Positions 1-8,580 of a DNA stretch of 42,797 bases are shown here, one piece after another. The notes beneath the pieces are model-generated. The model saw only the letters and a list, made by a program, of their open reading frames with translations, searched no databases and was not told the DNA's origin. Where the stretch lies: positions 1-42,797 of the forward strand of contig JACXVB010000022.1 in assembly GCA_014763615.1 (NCBI GenBank). Direction: 5' to 3'. A program made the translations under genes and the position numbers. Position 1 is the first letter of the stretch; every line of letters begins with the position of its first letter. The stretch is from Sphingobacteriales bacterium. GTDB taxonomy: Bacteria > Bacteroidota > Bacteroidia > Sphingobacteriales > Sphingobacteriaceae.

Positions 1-200
1 ATTCAAGGGGTTCTTTTCTGAAATATTCAAATTATACGCCTATATCAATTAACAACACGTATTTTTATTCTATTCCTATACGTTTAGGACACTATTGATG
101 TTAAATCAATTTTTTTGGCACATTCATTGTTTAATTTATAACATCTTCAAAATTCAAGAAGAGAGTAAAAATTTCATACGTTTAGGTTTAGGTTTAGTAG

Positions 201-228
201 AAAAGGAGACGCCCATCGTCTCCTTTTT
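201..228. terminator. Rho-independent terminator-like hairpin
   Basis: An 11-bp perfect stem (AAAAGGAGACG, loop CCCAT, CGTCTCCTTTT) is followed by T residues. It is A-rich on one flank and T-rich on the other, so it could end transcripts from either side. The 200 bases before it hold no convincing reading frame. It may therefore terminate a gene lying left of the window or a short RNA. Confidence 0.75.
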
Positions 229-276
229 TCATTGAATAGATTTCATTTTTAAACCATTTAAACGCCTCAGCTTTAT

Positions 277-284
277 TACCTTTG
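277..284 (+). promoter_or_regulatory. Putative -7 promoter element for surE
   Basis: TACCTTTG matches the Bacteroidota -7 consensus TAnnTTTG and lies 27 bases before the surE ATG. No good -33 TTTG is seen at the expected 19-21 base spacing, so the call rests on the -7 element and its position. Confidence 0.5.
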
Positions 285-310
285 TTAAGTTTTAAAAATT
301 ACAATTAAGA

Positions 311-1087
311 ATGAGTGAGAAGAAATATAGAATCTTGGTAGTGAATGATGACGGTTTTACTGCTCCAGGAATCAAAGCTTTAATTGAAGTGATGAAAGAA
401 ATAGGCGAAGTTACTGTTGTTGCGCCAGATAGTCCACAATCTGGAATGGGACATGCCATTACCATAGGCAAGCCTTTACGTTTAGATAAAATTCACCTTT
501 ATGAAGGTGTGGAGATGTACAAATGCTCCGGCACTCCGGTTGATTGTGTAAAATTGGCAGTCAATAAAATTTTTAAAGGTCGTAAACCTGATTTATGTGT
601 TTCCGGCATTAATCACGGTTTAAATAATTCTATCAATGTCATCTACTCTGGAACCATGTCCGCAGCTGTTGAAGGTGCTATTGAAAACATCCCATCTATC
701 GGTTTTTCTTTAGATGATTATACTTGGGATGCAGATTTTGAGCCTTGCAAGAAATATATCAAAGCCATTGCTTTAGAGGTTTTAAAAAATGGTTTGCAAA
801 GCGGCGTTTTACTCAATGTAAACTTCCCGAACAAAGAAAAACCTATCCAAGGAATTAAAATTTGTAGGCAAGCTAATGCCAAATGGGCCGAGGATTTTGA
901 AGAAAGACAAGACCCCTACAACAGAAATTATTATTGGTTAACAGGCGTTTTTCAAAATAACGACAAAGGAGAAGACTCTGATGTTTGGGCTTTAAATCAT
1001 CATTATGTATCAGTGGTTCCTGTTCAGTTTGATATGACGGCACATCACGCAATTTCTGTAATCAATGAGTGGAATTTCGATATTTAA
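311..1087 (+). CDS. surE: 5'/3'-nucleotidase SurE
   Basis: Survival protein SurE is a metal-dependent phosphatase that dephosphorylates nucleoside 5'- and 3'-monophosphates in the cytoplasm. The 258 residues match the usual family length of about 250. The N-terminal VNDDGF gives the metal ligands D13 and D14. S44 (in PQSG) and N101 (in SGINHG) are the expected further ligands. SGTPVDCV and YSGTMSAAVEGA are further family blocks. The ATG start follows a -7 element. The gene overlaps the next small membrane-protein gene by 23 bases and lies two genes before lpxB, so it is probably the first gene of a short operon. Confidence 0.95.
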   Translation: MSEKKYRILVVNDDGFTAPGIKALIEVMKEIGEVTVVAPDSPQSGMGHAITIGKPLRLDKIHLYEGVEMYKCSGTPVDCVKLAVNKIFKGRKPDLCVSGINHGLNNSINVIYSGTMSAAVEGAIENIPSIGFSLDDYTWDADFEPCKKYIKAIALEVLKNGLQSGVLLNVNFPNKEKPIQGIKICRQANAKWAEDFEERQDPYNRNYYWLTGVFQNNDKGEDSDVWALNHHYVSVVPVQFDMTAHHAISVINEWNFDI

Positions 1088-1343
1088 AAAAGATAGCGTT
1101 TGGCTGGGTTTAGGTGTAGGATTGTTTTTTCCGGCTACCGCTTTCTTTGTGGTAGAAATCATCAAAAAAAATATCATCTTTCTACAGAAAGACGATTTAC
1201 TTTACATCGGTTGTGTGGCTATCAATATGCTTTTGCTTAAATATGCCTACAAAAAAGATATGGATGCCACCGCAAAAGGGATTATCTCCGCAACTTTTGT
1301 TTGTGCTTTTATTTTCTTTTACTATAAATTTAATAAAGCTTAA
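1065..1343 (+). CDS. Small membrane protein downstream of surE
   Basis: This is a 92-residue protein of unknown function. Hydrophobic stretches at about residues 13-33, 46-59 and 71-87 suggest three membrane segments, joined by short Lys-rich loops, so it should sit in the inner membrane. The ATG lies inside the 3' end of surE in another frame (23-base overlap), which suggests translational coupling. I recognise no named domain. Its position between surE and lpxB is the only functional clue. Codon use and base composition look like the neighbours, so I take it as a real gene. Confidence 0.7.
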   Translation: MSGISIFKKDSVWLGLGVGLFFPATAFFVVEIIKKNIIFLQKDDLLYIGCVAINMLLLKYAYKKDMDATAKGIISATFVCAFIFFYYKFNKA

Positions 1344-1376
1344 AAATGGAGAATTTGGGCGTTTTAACACGCTATC

Positions 1377-1426
1377 CCTGCCTGTCTGGCAGGCAGGCGC
1401 TCATACTGTCCCGATGGCCATCGGGA
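1377..1426. repeat. Palindrome pair in the surE-lpxB gap
   Basis: Two GC-rich inverted repeats stand side by side in an AT-rich gap. The first, at 1377-1397, has 8-bp arms CCTGCCTG/CAGGCAGG around a 5-base loop. The second, at 1409-1426, is the perfect 18-bp palindrome TCCCGATGGCCATCGGGA. From memory, palindromes of the CCCGAT...ATCGGG type are dispersed between genes in Bacteroidota; their copy number cannot be measured here. Two open frames across 1213-1558 are by-products of this insert and are not credible proteins. Confidence 0.7.
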
Positions 1427-1561
1427 GTATTAACCACAAAGCCGGTAACTCTACCAGTCCGGCAGGTTAGCGCTATTATCGTTAACGTAGCTCAAACTCT
1501 AGCCTCTTATCTCCTGATTCTTACTTCTCCATACGCATTACTCAAATCTCACATCTAAAAA

Positions 1562-2689
1562 ATGAAGTATTACCTCATAGCGGGCGAAGCATCCGGTGAT
1601 TTACATGGATCAAATCTGATGAAAACTTTGAAAGAAGTGGATTCGGGTGCTGAGTTTAGGTTTTATGGGGGTGATTTAATGCAAGCCGAGGGCGGAATCT
1701 TGGTAAAGCATTATGCTGATATGGCGTTCATGGGATTTTTAGAAGTGGCTTTAAACCTTAGAACTATCCTTAAAAACATCGAAAAATGCAAAGCCGATGT
1801 TTTAGCTAATCAACCAGATGCTTTAATTCTGATAGATTTTCCAGGCTTTAATCTTAAAATTGCAGAGTTTGCGAAAAAAAAAGGAATCAAAGTTTTTTAT
1901 TATATCTCGCCAAAAGTTTGGGCATGGAATCAGAAAAGAGTACTCAAAATTAAAAGAGATGTAGATCATTTATTCTGTATCTTACCATTTGAAGTAGATT
2001 TTTATCAGAAATGGGGGATGAAAGTGGATTATGTGGGTAATCCTTTGTTAGATGCGAAAACGGCTTTCAAACTCAATCCTAATTTCAAAACAGATTATCA
2101 ACTTTCTGATAAGCCCATCATAGCCTTATTACCAGGGAGTAGAAAGCAAGAGTTACACTACATTTTAAAGGATATGTTGAGTATCGTCGCTCAATTTCCA
2201 AATCATCAATTCGTAATTGCTGGAGCACCCTCATTTCATCAAGAGTTTTATCAAACTTTTTTGGGCGAGAAAAACATTCCTATAGTTTTCAACTCAACTT
2301 ACGATTTACTTTCTCATGCAGAAGCTGCATTGGTTACCTCAGGAACGGCAACTTTAGAAACTGCGTTGTTTAAAGTGCCTCAGGTAGTTTTATATAAAGG
2401 TAGCAAAATCTCTATCGCCATTGCAAGAATGTTGGTGAAAATCAGGTTTATTTCTTTGGTAAATTTGATAATGGATGAAGAAATCGTAAAAGAATTAATT
2501 CAGGAAGATTGTAATCCTCAAAAAATAGCTCAAGAATTAGAAAGTATTTTGGTGGATTCTGAAAGACAAAAAATGCTGTCAAACTATGAAAAATTGGTTG
2601 TCAAAATGGGAAAACCGGGTGCTTCTCAGAAAGCAGCTAAACTCATTTATCAATATCTAAACACCAAAAAACCTTCTTTAAATAAATAA
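1562..2689 (+). CDS. lpxB: Lipid-A-disaccharide synthase LpxB
   Basis: LpxB is the inner-membrane-associated glycosyltransferase that joins UDP-2,3-diacylglucosamine and lipid X to form the lipid A disaccharide. The 375 residues match the family. Diagnostic blocks are AGEASGDLHGSNL at the N-terminus, FPGFNLK, ISPKVWAW, VDYVGNPLLD, the nucleotide-sugar region LLPGSRKQEL and the C-terminal TSGTATLE. It starts just after the palindrome-containing gap and is probably co-transcribed with surE and the small membrane protein. It shows that the host is a Gram-negative cell with an outer membrane. Confidence 0.95.
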   Translation: MKYYLIAGEASGDLHGSNLMKTLKEVDSGAEFRFYGGDLMQAEGGILVKHYADMAFMGFLEVALNLRTILKNIEKCKADVLANQPDALILIDFPGFNLKIAEFAKKKGIKVFYYISPKVWAWNQKRVLKIKRDVDHLFCILPFEVDFYQKWGMKVDYVGNPLLDAKTAFKLNPNFKTDYQLSDKPIIALLPGSRKQELHYILKDMLSIVAQFPNHQFVIAGAPSFHQEFYQTFLGEKNIPIVFNSTYDLLSHAEAALVTSGTATLETALFKVPQVVLYKGSKISIAIARMLVKIRFISLVNLIMDEEIVKELIQEDCNPQKIAQELESILVDSERQKMLSNYEKLVVKMGKPGASQKAAKLIYQYLNTKKPSLNK

Positions 2690-2757
2690 GTGTTTAAACT
2701 TACTTTTCTCTGACGTTTATCTGTTGATCTGATGACAGCTTGGCTTCTTAGTTGTGA

Positions 2758-2765
2758 TAGCTTTG
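2758..2765 (+). promoter_or_regulatory. Putative -7 element for the OYE gene
   Basis: TAGCTTTG fits TAnnTTTG exactly and lies 15 bases before the ATG at 2780, giving a very short predicted leader. An upstream TTG at 2740-2742 is only 15 bases away, closer than the usual 19-21. Confidence 0.45.
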
Positions 2766-2779
2766 CCCAAAACTAAATT

Positions 2780-3865
2780 ATGGCAAATTTATTATTCGAA
2801 AATTACAAGCTAGGTAACATTACCTTGAGCAATAGATTGGTGATGGCTCCTATGACAAGATCAAGAGCTATCGGAAATATTCCTAATGATTTAATGGCCG
2901 AGTACTATGCTCAAAGAGCTGGCGCTGGCTTAATTGTAACAGAAGGTACTTCTCCTTCTCCAAATGGCTTGGGTTATTCAAGAATTCCAGGTTTATTTTC
3001 TGCTGAACAGATAGCGGGTTGGAAGAAAACAACAAAAGCTGTTCATGAAAAAGGTGGTAAAATCTTTGTTCAGTTGATGCATACGGGTAGAGTTGCTCAT
3101 CAAATTAATTTGGCCGAAGATGCTAAAGTGGTAGGTCCTTCTAAAATTGTAGCAGCAGGTGAAATGTGGACAGACGCACAAGGAATGTTGCCGCATACCG
3201 AACCTCATGCTTTATCCACCGATGAAGTGCAGGCAACCATACAAGAATATGTGCAGGCGGCTAAAAATGCAGTAGAAGCAGGTTTTGATGGGGTAGAGTT
3301 ACATGCTGCAAACGGATATTTAATCGAGCAGTTTTTGAATGGAAAAATCAACGATAGAACTGACCAATACGGAGGATCAACAGAAAACCGCTCTAGATTT
3401 TTAATTGAAATTGCAGAAGAAACCATTGCAGCCATTGGAAAAGATAAAGTTGGTGTTCGTTTTTCACCTTTTAGTGGGTTTAATGATATCCCAGCTTACG
3501 ATGAAGTGCATGAAACTTACGTTTATTTAGCTAAAAAAATGAATGAGCTAGGTTTAGTTTACATTCATTTATTAGATCACTCGCCATCTGGCAAAGATTT
3601 AGTTCCTCAAAATTTGAGAAAGGAAATCAGAGATTCATATAATGGAACGATTATTTGGTGTGGAGCTTATACCAAAGAAAGTGCAAATGCAGCATTAGCA
3701 AGTGGTGAAGCAGATTTAATTGCTTTTGGTAAAGCATTTGTTGCCAATCCTGATTTAGTAGAAAGGTTAGCCGCTGATGCTGACTTAAATCAGCCAGATT
3801 TCAATACCTTATATACTCCAGACGAAAAAGGATATACAGATTATCCGGCTTTAGCCGAAGCTTAA
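2780..3865 (+). CDS. Alkene reductase, Old Yellow Enzyme family (NemA-like)
   Basis: This is an FMN-dependent NAD(P)H:flavin oxidoreductase that reduces activated C=C bonds (enals, enones, maleimides) and often nitro compounds. The 361 residues form a single TIM barrel. Visible motifs are the N-terminal LSNRLVMAPMTRSRA, in which the Thr tunes the flavin, and HTGRVAH. The substrate-binding His/Asn pair is in ELHAANGYL, followed by YGGSTENRSRF and the phosphate-binding C-terminal AFGKAFVANPDL. It appears monocistronic: its own -7 element lies upstream and a hairpin terminator follows. The physiological substrate cannot be read from sequence. NemA is the closest named homologue, but orthology is not proven. 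Confidence 0.9.
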   Translation: MANLLFENYKLGNITLSNRLVMAPMTRSRAIGNIPNDLMAEYYAQRAGAGLIVTEGTSPSPNGLGYSRIPGLFSAEQIAGWKKTTKAVHEKGGKIFVQLMHTGRVAHQINLAEDAKVVGPSKIVAAGEMWTDAQGMLPHTEPHALSTDEVQATIQEYVQAAKNAVEAGFDGVELHAANGYLIEQFLNGKINDRTDQYGGSTENRSRFLIEIAEETIAAIGKDKVGVRFSPFSGFNDIPAYDEVHETYVYLAKKMNELGLVYIHLLDHSPSGKDLVPQNLRKEIRDSYNGTIIWCGAYTKESANAALASGEADLIAFGKAFVANPDLVERLAADADLNQPDFNTLYTPDEKGYTDYPALAEA

Positions 3866-3885
3866 TCATTAAATAAATAAGGTAA

Positions 3886-3924
3886 AAAGTCCATCATTAT
3901 CTTCAATGATGGACTTTGCTTTTT
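3886..3924 (+). terminator. Rho-independent terminator after the OYE gene
   Basis: A 13-bp perfect stem (AAAGTCCATCATT / AATGATGGACTTT, loop ATCTTC) is followed by GC and a run of five T. It lies about 20 bases past the OYE stop codon. Confidence 0.85.
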
Positions 3925-3994
3925 GTAATAAGCGGTTTACATTGAAGAAGTGGTATAATAATTTTCTATTTTAGGATTTTAAATCAATAATTCG

Positions 3995-5968
3995 ATGAAA
4001 TTATCTTCTTCTTTTCTATTTATTCTTGTCTTTTTTGGATTTTCATCTTTTGCTCAAGAAAAAGATACCGTTCAATCCACTTATCAACCTCATGAACTTT
4101 TTGCGCCCATTTTTTATTCGCAAAGAGGAAATACGGTAAACACTCCCGATGGAAAACCTGGTCCGGATTACTGGCAAAACAGAGCAGATTATCAGCTCAA
4201 AGCAGAAATTGATACATCTAAAAAGATATTAACCGGAAAAGAAGATTTAACTTATACCAATAATAGCCCTTACGAATTAAATGATTTGTGGCTGCAACTG
4301 GATCAAAATACTTATAAAAACGATTCTCGTTCAAATTTCGCTATGGCTAATTTAGCAGGAGGACATACCCAAGGTTTTCAATTTGCTAGTGTGAAAATTG
4401 AGCAGAATGGCGTGATTCAAAACGCTGATTATGTGATTTCTGATACACGTATGCAAATCAGATTAGCTAAACCACTAGCTCCAAAAGGAGGAAAAATACA
4501 TATTCTCATCAATTATAAATATGAAATTCCGGGAGCATTTGGAGGCAGAAATGATTATGTAGCCACTAAAAATGGCGTGATCTATGAGATTGCACAGTGG
4601 TATCCAAGAATGTGTGTTTTTGATGAAGCTAGAGGTTGGAATACCTTACCCTTTTTAGGAAGCGGAGAGTTTTATTGTGAATATGGCGATTTTGATTATT
4701 ATGTTTCTGTCCCTTCTGAACTCATTGTTGTGGGTTCTGGAGAGTTAATGAATCCACAAGAGGTGCTAACCAAAACTCAGCAAGAGCGTTGGGAAAAAGC
4801 TAAGCATAGCGATAAAACCATCATGATCAGAACGCCTGAAGAAGTTACACAAGCCTCTTCACGTCCTGCAAAAAAGGGAAATCTAACTTGGCATTTCCAA
4901 ATGAAGAATACCCGAGATGTCGCTTTTGGTGCCTCTAAAGCTTACATTTGGGATGCAGCAAAAGTGAATTTGCCAGAAGGCAAAACTTGCATGGCGATGT
5001 CTGTTTATCCGGTAGAAAGTGCTGGTGATGATGCTTGGGGAAGAGCAACAGAATACCTCAAAGGCTCCATCGAATATTTCTCGAAAAAATGGTTCGCTTA
5101 TCCTTATCCGGTGGCAGTAAATGAAGCGGGTATAGCCAGCGGAATGGAATATCCAGGGATTGTTTTTGATGGGATGGATGATAAAGGTAAAGTGCTATTT
5201 TGGGTTACTGCTCATGAAATTGGTCATAATTGGTTTCCGATGATTGTGGGTTCAGACGAGCGTCGTTTTGCTTGGATGGATGAGGGTTTTAATACTTTTA
5301 TTGATGTTTATGCTTCTGATGAATTTAATCATGGTGAGTATGCTCCTAAGAGAGATAGCGAATATGCACCTGGAGGCGGTTATCCTGCAGATGAAATAGT
5401 TCCCATCATATTAGATCCGAATGCACCTTCAATTTTAACTCCAGCAGATGCAGTTTCAGAGAAATATCGTCATAGCATCAGTTATTTTAAGGCAGCTTTA
5501 GGATTGATTTTATTGAGAGAACAAATCTTAGGAAAAGATAGGTTTGATTATGCTTTCAAAAATTACATCCACAATTGGGCTTATAAACATCCACAACCAG
5601 ACGATTTTTTTAGAGCGATGGAAAGCGATGGAGGAGAAGATTTAGCTTGGTTTTGGAGAGGATGGTTTCAGCATAACTACGCTTTAGACATAGCAGTAAT
5701 TAAAGCTAATGTGAATAAGAAAAATCCTAATGAATTAGAGGTGGAAGTAGCCAACAAAAATCAAATGGCTATGCCTTTTGATTTGGAAGTAAAAATGGAG
5801 GATGGCAAAACCCAAAGCTTTCATCTTCCGGTTGAAACTTGGATACAGAACAAAGTTACCACCTTACATCTTGCTATAAAAGGTAAGCCAAAAAGTATAA
5901 CGATAGACCCAAATCACGCTTTGCCGGATATTAATAGGATGAATAATACTCTTAATCCAATTAATTAA
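3995..5968 (+). CDS. Exported M1 family metallopeptidase
   Basis: This is a zinc aminopeptidase-type (gluzincin) protein of 657 residues. Residues 1-20 form a signal peptide ending FSSFAQ, so it acts in the periplasm or outside. The zinc site is H407-E-I-G-H411 with E430 exactly 18 residues later in [19 protein letters not shown] takes the place of the classical GxMEN exopeptidase motif. The N-terminal half is the usual M1 beta domain ([20 protein letters not shown]). A longer paralogue with the same architecture lies at 24834-27170. Specificity is unknown. The gene stands alone, followed by a bidirectional terminator. Confidence 0.9.
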   Translation: MKLSSSFLFILVFFGFSSFAQEKDTVQSTYQPHELFAPIFYSQRGNTVNTPDGKPGPDYWQNRADYQLKAEIDTSKKILTGKEDLTYTNNSPYELNDLWLQLDQNTYKNDSRSNFAMANLAGGHTQGFQFASVKIEQNGVIQNADYVISDTRMQIRLAKPLAPKGGKIHILINYKYEIPGAFGGRNDYVATKNGVIYEIAQWYPRMCVFDEARGWNTLPFLGSGEFYCEYGDFDYYVSVPSELIVVGSGELMNPQEVLTKTQQERWEKAKHSDKTIMIRTPEEVTQASSRPAKKGNLTWHFQMKNTRDVAFGASKAYIWDAAKVNLPEGKTCMAMSVYPVESAGDDAWGRATEYLKGSIEYFSKKWFAYPYPVAVNEAGIASGMEYPGIVFDGMDDKGKVLFWVTAHEIGHNWFPMIVGSDERRFAWMDEGFNTFIDVYASDEFNHGEYAPKRDSEYAPGGGYPADEIVPIILDPNAPSILTPADAVSEKYRHSISYFKAALGLILLREQILGKDRFDYAFKNYIHNWAYKHPQPDDFFRAMESDGGEDLAWFWRGWFQHNYALDIAVIKANVNKKNPNELEVEVANKNQMAMPFDLEVKMEDGKTQSFHLPVETWIQNKVTTLHLAIKGKPKSITIDPNHALPDINRMNNTLNPIN

Positions 5969-5973
5969 AAACA

Positions 5974-6005
5974 AAAAATCCTGATTGGATCCAATCAGGA
6001 TTTTT
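5974..6005. terminator. Bidirectional terminator between the M1 gene and tRNA-Ala
   Basis: This is a perfect 32-base palindrome with no loop base: 16-base arms of AAAAATCC..., centred on GGATCC. It is A-rich at the left and T-rich at the right. It can end the plus-strand peptidase gene and the minus-strand tRNA, which are convergent. Confidence 0.85.
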
Positions 6006-6012
6006 ATTGTAG

Positions 6013-6086
6013 TGGAGATTACCGGATTCGAACCGGTCACCTCTTGCCTGCCAGGCAAGCGCTCTAGCCAAATGAGCTAAACCCCC
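6013..6086 (-). tRNA. tRNA-Ala (anticodon GGC)
   Basis: The minus strand folds as a complete cloverleaf of 74 bases. The acceptor GGGGGTT pairs with AATCTCC and contains the G3-U70 pair that is the identity element of tRNA-Ala. The D stem is GCTC/GAGC, the anticodon arm CTTGC-CTGGCAG-GCAAG reads GGC, and the T arm is ACCGG-TTCGAAT-CCGGT. The discriminator base is A. CCA is not encoded and must be added by the CCA-adding enzyme. The anticodon loop is itself nearly self-complementary, so the whole arm is almost a perfect palindrome. Confidence 0.97.
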
Positions 6087-6231
6087 GTTTTGCGGTCTGC
6101 AAATATGCTAAATCTTGGTTGATTTGCAAAAGCAAATCTAAATCGTCAGCAAAGTATCATTTGCATACTAATTTAAATATAATCTCTGCTGTGGCACAGC
6201 CTTTGTTTTAATTTACAAAACAAATAAAGAA

Positions 6232-6381
6232 ATGAGAGCTGTTTTAAACGTTTTAACCTTAATTTTTATAGTGGGTTGGTTTTTGGGCGTTTTTGTTTTT
6301 AAAGCTAGCTTCTTAATTCACATCCTTCTGGTACTGGCTATTTTTGCATTCATCATCAATTTTCTAACCGAGCCAGTTTAA
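6232..6381 (+). CDS. Lmo0937/DUF5670-like small membrane protein
   Basis: This is a 49-residue protein (MRAVLNVLTLIFIVGWFLGV...) with two membrane segments, at about residues 3-20 and 26-44, separated by FKASF. The pattern matches the small lmo0937-family/DUF5670 proteins common in Bacteroidota and Firmicutes, whose role is unknown and which are often linked to stress or stationary phase. The frame runs from an ATG preceded by AAATAAAGAA to TAA, and a hairpin terminator follows 20 bases later. This supports a free-standing gene. Confidence 0.75.
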   Translation: MRAVLNVLTLIFIVGWFLGVFVFKASFLIHILLVLAIFAFIINFLTEPV

Positions 6382-6400
6382 AGCAGTTCAATATCAATTT

Positions 6401-6428
6401 AAAGGGATAGTTTTATTGTCCCTTTTTT
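6401..6428 (+). terminator. Terminator after the small membrane protein
   Basis: The stem AAAGGGA/TCCCTTT has an 11-base loop and is followed by further T residues. It lies 20 bases after the TAA of the 49-residue gene. Confidence 0.65.
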
Positions 6429-6489
6429 ATTTACAAATTCATTTAAAATCCATTTTTCCAAATTATCTTCGTTGCATATTTTAAAAACA

Positions 6490-7893
6490 ATGAACAGAGG
6501 ATATTTAAAAAGCATATCATTTCTTATTTTAGTTGCAGCGCTTTCTGCATGTAGCACTTCAAAACAAATGATGGCTTTAAAGCCGATGCCTGATTATTCT
6601 TCTAGTCAGCTAGTGTATGAAAAACAGTTATCTTTCATCAATATGCCAGTTGAAATCGCTGTTAAAGATCTTCAAAATCAAACCAATAAATATTTAAATG
6701 GGATGATTTATGAGGATAATTCTTTTGATAAGGATAATTTAATGATGAAAGTTTACAAAGAAAATAATATCATCATCTCTGAGCAAAATGGAAAAATGGT
6801 GATGGATTTACCACTCAAAATTATGGGTAAAGTAAAATATGGCCTTTCATCATTTGGTGTAGATTTATCAGATACCAAAGATTTTTATCTGAATGGGATA
6901 GTGCGGTTAAATACAGCTATTAGTTTAAATAACTGGCAAATGCTTACCCATACCATAATCCAAAATATCCAATGGAAAGAAAGCCCCTCTATAATAGTTG
7001 CTGGCAAAACTATTCCGATTACCTACCTTGTTAATCCAGCGATTTCACTTTTTAGAGGAAATTTATCCAAATTGGTAGATGATGCCGTCAATCAATCTTT
7101 AGATATCAAACCCTATGTGATACAAGCTTTACAAAAATTTAGTGAACCCATTAAAATAAATGATGAATACAATGGATGGTTTGCCATGCAACCTGTGGAG
7201 GTTTACGCCTCCAATGCTACAGTGGCAAATCAGAAAATAACTGTCAATTTAGGCCTTAAAGCCTATATGGAATCCTCCATCGGTACCAAGCCAAACATCA
7301 CTTTTGATCCAAACACTATAGCTTTAAAAGCAGTGGATAAAATGCCAAATCAATTTAATGTAAATGTAGCTGCTTATGCACCTTATGCTTATGCGAGTGA
7401 GATTATTCAAAAGAATTTTGCAGGTCAAAAATTTGAATCTGGTAAAAGAGCTGTAACGGTAAATAAAGTGGATTTGTGGGGTAAAGATGGGAAAATGATT
7501 GTTGCGTTAAACCTGAGTGGTTCTATAAATGGTGATTTTTACTTGAGCGGTGTGCCTATGTACAATTCAAAAACTAAAGAGGTGTATTTAGATCAGGTTG
7601 ATTTTGTGTTGGATTCAAAGAGTAAACTTATCAAAATTGGTGATTGGTTAGCACATGATCTCATCTTGAAGAAGATGGCCAATTCTTGTAGGTTTTCCAT
7701 TGCTAATCAGTTGGCAGAAGGAGAGAAAAATATTTCTTTTTACCTCAATAATTATCAACCGATGAAAGGGGTTAAAGTGAATGGCAAATTAGACGGGATT
7801 AGTCCAAACAAAGTAATTCTTACGCCAAATGCGATAGTTGCCATGTTAGTAGGTACTGGAAATTTAGCAGTAAGCATTGATGGATTAGACTAA
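6490..7893 (+). CDS. DUF4403 family lipoprotein
   Basis: This is a 467-residue secreted lipoprotein: MNRGYLKSISFLILVAALSAC is a signal peptide with lipobox LSAC, so the mature protein starts at Cys21. An upstream in-frame TTG at 6472 would add six residues, but the ATG gives a compact signal peptide and is preferred. The body is beta-rich with repeated modules of similar pattern (for example NMPVEIAVKDLQNQTNKYLNGMIYED near the start), matching DUF4403. No catalytic motif is visible and the role is unknown. The lipid anchor places it at a membrane facing the periplasm. It is followed after 3 bases by the TatD-like gene, so they are probably co-transcribed. Confidence 0.75.
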   Translation: MNRGYLKSISFLILVAALSACSTSKQMMALKPMPDYSSSQLVYEKQLSFINMPVEIAVKDLQNQTNKYLNGMIYEDNSFDKDNLMMKVYKENNIIISEQNGKMVMDLPLKIMGKVKYGLSSFGVDLSDTKDFYLNGIVRLNTAISLNNWQMLTHTIIQNIQWKESPSIIVAGKTIPITYLVNPAISLFRGNLSKLVDDAVNQSLDIKPYVIQALQKFSEPIKINDEYNGWFAMQPVEVYASNATVANQKITVNLGLKAYMESSIGTKPNITFDPNTIALKAVDKMPNQFNVNVAAYAPYAYASEIIQKNFAGQKFESGKRAVTVNKVDLWGKDGKMIVALNLSGSINGDFYLSGVPMYNSKTKEVYLDQVDFVLDSKSKLIKIGDWLAHDLILKKMANSCRFSIANQLAEGEKNISFYLNNYQPMKGVKVNGKLDGISPNKVILTPNAIVAMLVGTGNLAVSIDGLD

Positions 7894-7896
7894 AGC

Positions 7897-8580
7897 ATGC
7901 GATTAAGGCCAACAGAAAAGGATTTTATCAATATTCACAGCCACAAAAGGGCTAAATCACAAGATGAATTTGTGCTTCGGAATGCCTATCATCCTGAAAA
8001 GAATATCCGATTCGATAAAATTCTTTATCCTATTTCTGTAGGTTATCATCCTTGGTTTTCATCTAGTTTTACTGTCCATTCTGTGGAGAGGTTAACTCAA
8101 TTAATCAATTTAAAGCAGGTTTTAGCCATCGGAGAGATTGGTTTAGATAGAGCTAATGGTCCTAATTTGGATGAGCAACAAAAAGCATTTGAAGCGCAGT
8201 TGGCTTTAGCCGAGAGATTCAATATTCCAGTGATTATTCACGCAGTTAAAACCTATTCAGATTTATTTCCTTATCTCAAAAAATCGTCAATTCCATGGAT
8301 TTTTCACGCTTTTCATGCGAGTGAAACACAAACTAGCCAGCTTTTGAAACAAGAGAATTCCTATTTTTCCTTCGGCGAAAGCCTGATGAAACAAATAAAA
8401 TTTCAGGAATTATTTAAAAAGATTCCGCTTTCGCGGATATTTTTAGAAACGGATATTTCTAATATTGCTATTCAGGAAATTTATCAGCAAGCAGCCATTT
8501 TAAAAGAAATTGAAATGACTGAACTAAAAAAACAGCTTTTTTATAATTTTGAAGCCATTTTTAATTCGGTAAAATCATGA
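7897..8580 (+). CDS. TatD family metal-dependent hydrolase
   Basis: This is a probable metal-dependent nuclease or deoxyribonuclease of the amidohydrolase superfamily, 227 residues and cytoplasmic. Metal ligands appear in family order: H14-S-H16, E80 in AIGEIGLDR, H115 in VIIHAVK, H137/H140 in WIFHAFHAS and D186 in FLETDIS. It is shorter than E. coli TatD (about 260 residues), which is typical of a compact Bacteroidota subgroup. It overlaps tcdA by four bases (ATGA), so the two are translationally coupled. The substrate is not established. Confidence 0.88.
   Translation: MRLRPTEKDFINIHSHKRAKSQDEFVLRNAYHPEKNIRFDKILYPISVGYHPWFSSSFTVHSVERLTQLINLKQVLAIGEIGLDRANGPNLDEQQKAFEAQLALAERFNIPVIIHAVKTYSDLFPYLKKSSIPWIFHAFHASETQTSQLLKQENSYFSFGESLMKQIKFQELFKKIPLSRIFLETDISNIAIQEIYQQAAILKEIEMTELKKQLFYNFEAIFNSVKS

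Noticed and set aside
1213-1558. Two overlapping plus-strand frames of 85 and 70 residues between the small membrane protein and lpxB
   Set aside because: They run through the palindromic insert, have no domain, and one overlaps the membrane-protein gene in another frame.
5864-6058. Open frame on the minus strand starting MPGRQEVTGSNPV
   Set aside because: It reads through the tRNA-Ala gene and the terminator; the peptide is a translation of tRNA sequence.
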